Source: Candidatus Hodarchaeota archaeon (GTDB lineage: Archaea; Asgardarchaeota; Heimdallarchaeia; Hodarchaeales; Hodarchaeaceae). Taken from it: 6,471 bases of DNA. The notes under the pieces are model-generated. The model searched no databases. It was given only the letters and a program-made list of their open reading frames with translations, and was not told the origin of the DNA. Position numbers and translations under genes: made by a program. Where the stretch lies: NCBI GenBank assembly GCA_030589605.1, contig JAUUVJ010000245.1, positions 1-6,471 of the forward strand. The letters are read 5' to 3'. Below, piece after piece: positions 5,798-6,471 of the stretch (its first letter is position 1; every line of letters starts with the position of its first letter).

Positions 5798-6471
5798 TCA
5801 AACCATAACGCTTTGTTTTCCAGCATCATCGTAGAGCTGGAAAAAATAATCAATTGCAGGGCGGATTAAATGTTGGTCTTCAGTAATAATACCTGCTTCA
5901 TGTAAAACAGTCATAGATCGTTCCACCAAATTTGCTGAGCCTAAATACATCTTTATTTCATCAGATATAATCATTTTCGTATGTAAATATGGATTTGTTT
6001 CAATCAGGAATCTCTCTTTCTTTAAACCTGTAAGACTTTTCTGATGTTCTGGTTCATTCTTTTTTGCTTTCCTTGTCAAAATCAGAATTTCTACATGTTT
6101 TTCTTTAAGAACAACTAACTGTTGTTTTAAGTTAAGAATATCATTAATCCAAGGGGAACAAATCCATAACTTTTCTTTAGTATCACAAATTAAATTCATA
6201 AGAGCATCAGGTAATTGTTCATCTTTAAAAAAATGAGTAAGTAATTCTTTACTGAATTTACCTTTTTCTTGGGCTTTTTCATCTGGTTTACTCAGTTCTT
6301 TCTTCTTAGAAATATTATAATTCTCTTTGACAGCTTCCATGTCCATTAAAATCATTCTAGAGTCAACAAATAGTTCTACATCAAATTCACTCGAGGTTTT
6401 CTGAATACCCCCTTCCGCAATATCAAATAAGCGATCAATAAAATAATCAAGTTGCGGAACCGAAATGGAAC
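5798..6471 (-). CDS. Phospholipase D-like (HKD) protein, 5' part beyond window
   Basis: The frame stays open to the right edge (224 codons), so the ATG at 6355 is internal: the 38 codons before it read like protein (SVPQLDYFIDRLFDIAEGG, then EFDVELFVDS). Counting from that ATG, a charged linker (15-35, KKKELSKPDEKAQEKGK) precedes a PLD-like domain: LWICSPWIND (63-72), EILILTRK, and the HKD motif H125-x-K127-x4-D132-x6-GSAN (139-142). H and K are the catalytic pair that form a phosphohistidine intermediate in nucleases and phospholipases. Only one HKD motif is visible; such proteins act as homodimers (Nuc-type), or a second motif may lie upstream. The setting and the short domain suggest a nuclease-like enzyme rather than a lipase. 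Transcribed toward the methyltransferase gene and apparently unrelated to it. Confidence 0.82.
   Translation of the reverse strand, partial: SISVPQLDYFIDRLFDIAEGGIQKTSSEFDVELFVDSRMILMDMEAVKENYNISKKKELSKPDEKAQEKGKFSKELLTHFFKDEQLPDALMNLICDTKEKLWICSPWINDILNLKQQLVVLKEKHVEILILTRKAKKNEPEHQKSLTGLKKERFLIETNPYLHTKMIISDEIKMYLGSANLVERSMTVLHEAGIITEDQHLIRPAIDYFFQLYDDAGKQSVMV

Overview
The window is AT-rich and gene-dense. It looks archaeal: TATA-like boxes (TTTAAAATA, TTTATA) sit about 25 bases before the inferred transcription starts, a GGTGA Shine-Dalgarno precedes one gene, and TTG and GTG starts are mixed with ATG. An uncultured lineage with mixed archaeal and bacterial-type genes, for example an Asgard archaeon, would fit. 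That is an inference from style and not from any marker gene.

Layout. From 1 to about 3140 everything reads on the minus strand. In transcription order these are: two tandem paralogous three-helix membrane proteins (3137-2724 and 2705-2238); a 34-residue zinc-ribbon microprotein whose ATG overlaps the preceding stop (2238-2134); a new promoter, then a single-pass membrane protein (2035-1589) overlapping a DUF4238 protein (stop at 733) that has lost or hidden its start codon; a hairpin with T-runs (611-637); and a membrane-anchored, Ycf48/BNR-like beta-propeller gene that runs off the left edge (534-1). A divergent promoter region (about 3150-3315) separates this block from a plus-strand pair: a radical SAM/SPASM enzyme (3316-4335) and, 14 bases later, a class I methyltransferase with a long helical/TPR C-terminal half (4350-5666). 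A minus-strand phospholipase-D-like gene (HKD motif) converges on this pair and runs off the right edge (6471-5798).

How the genes may work together. The plus-strand pair is almost certainly one operon. It combines a two-auxiliary-cluster radical SAM maturase with a methyltransferase carrying a protein-interaction tail, which suggests a modification pathway acting on a peptide, protein or small molecule. No precursor peptide is visible between or just upstream of the two genes. The two paralogous membrane proteins and the zinc ribbon look like a small membrane complex of unknown function. The membrane protein plus DUF4238 pair looks like a second, separate module. I recognise no complete known defence, CRISPR, transposon or RNA element. 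The most distinctive items are the SPASM/methyltransferase pair, the zinc-ribbon microprotein that is easily missed by gene callers, and the two ends where simple ATG-to-stop calling gives truncated products (DUF4238 and the PLD protein).
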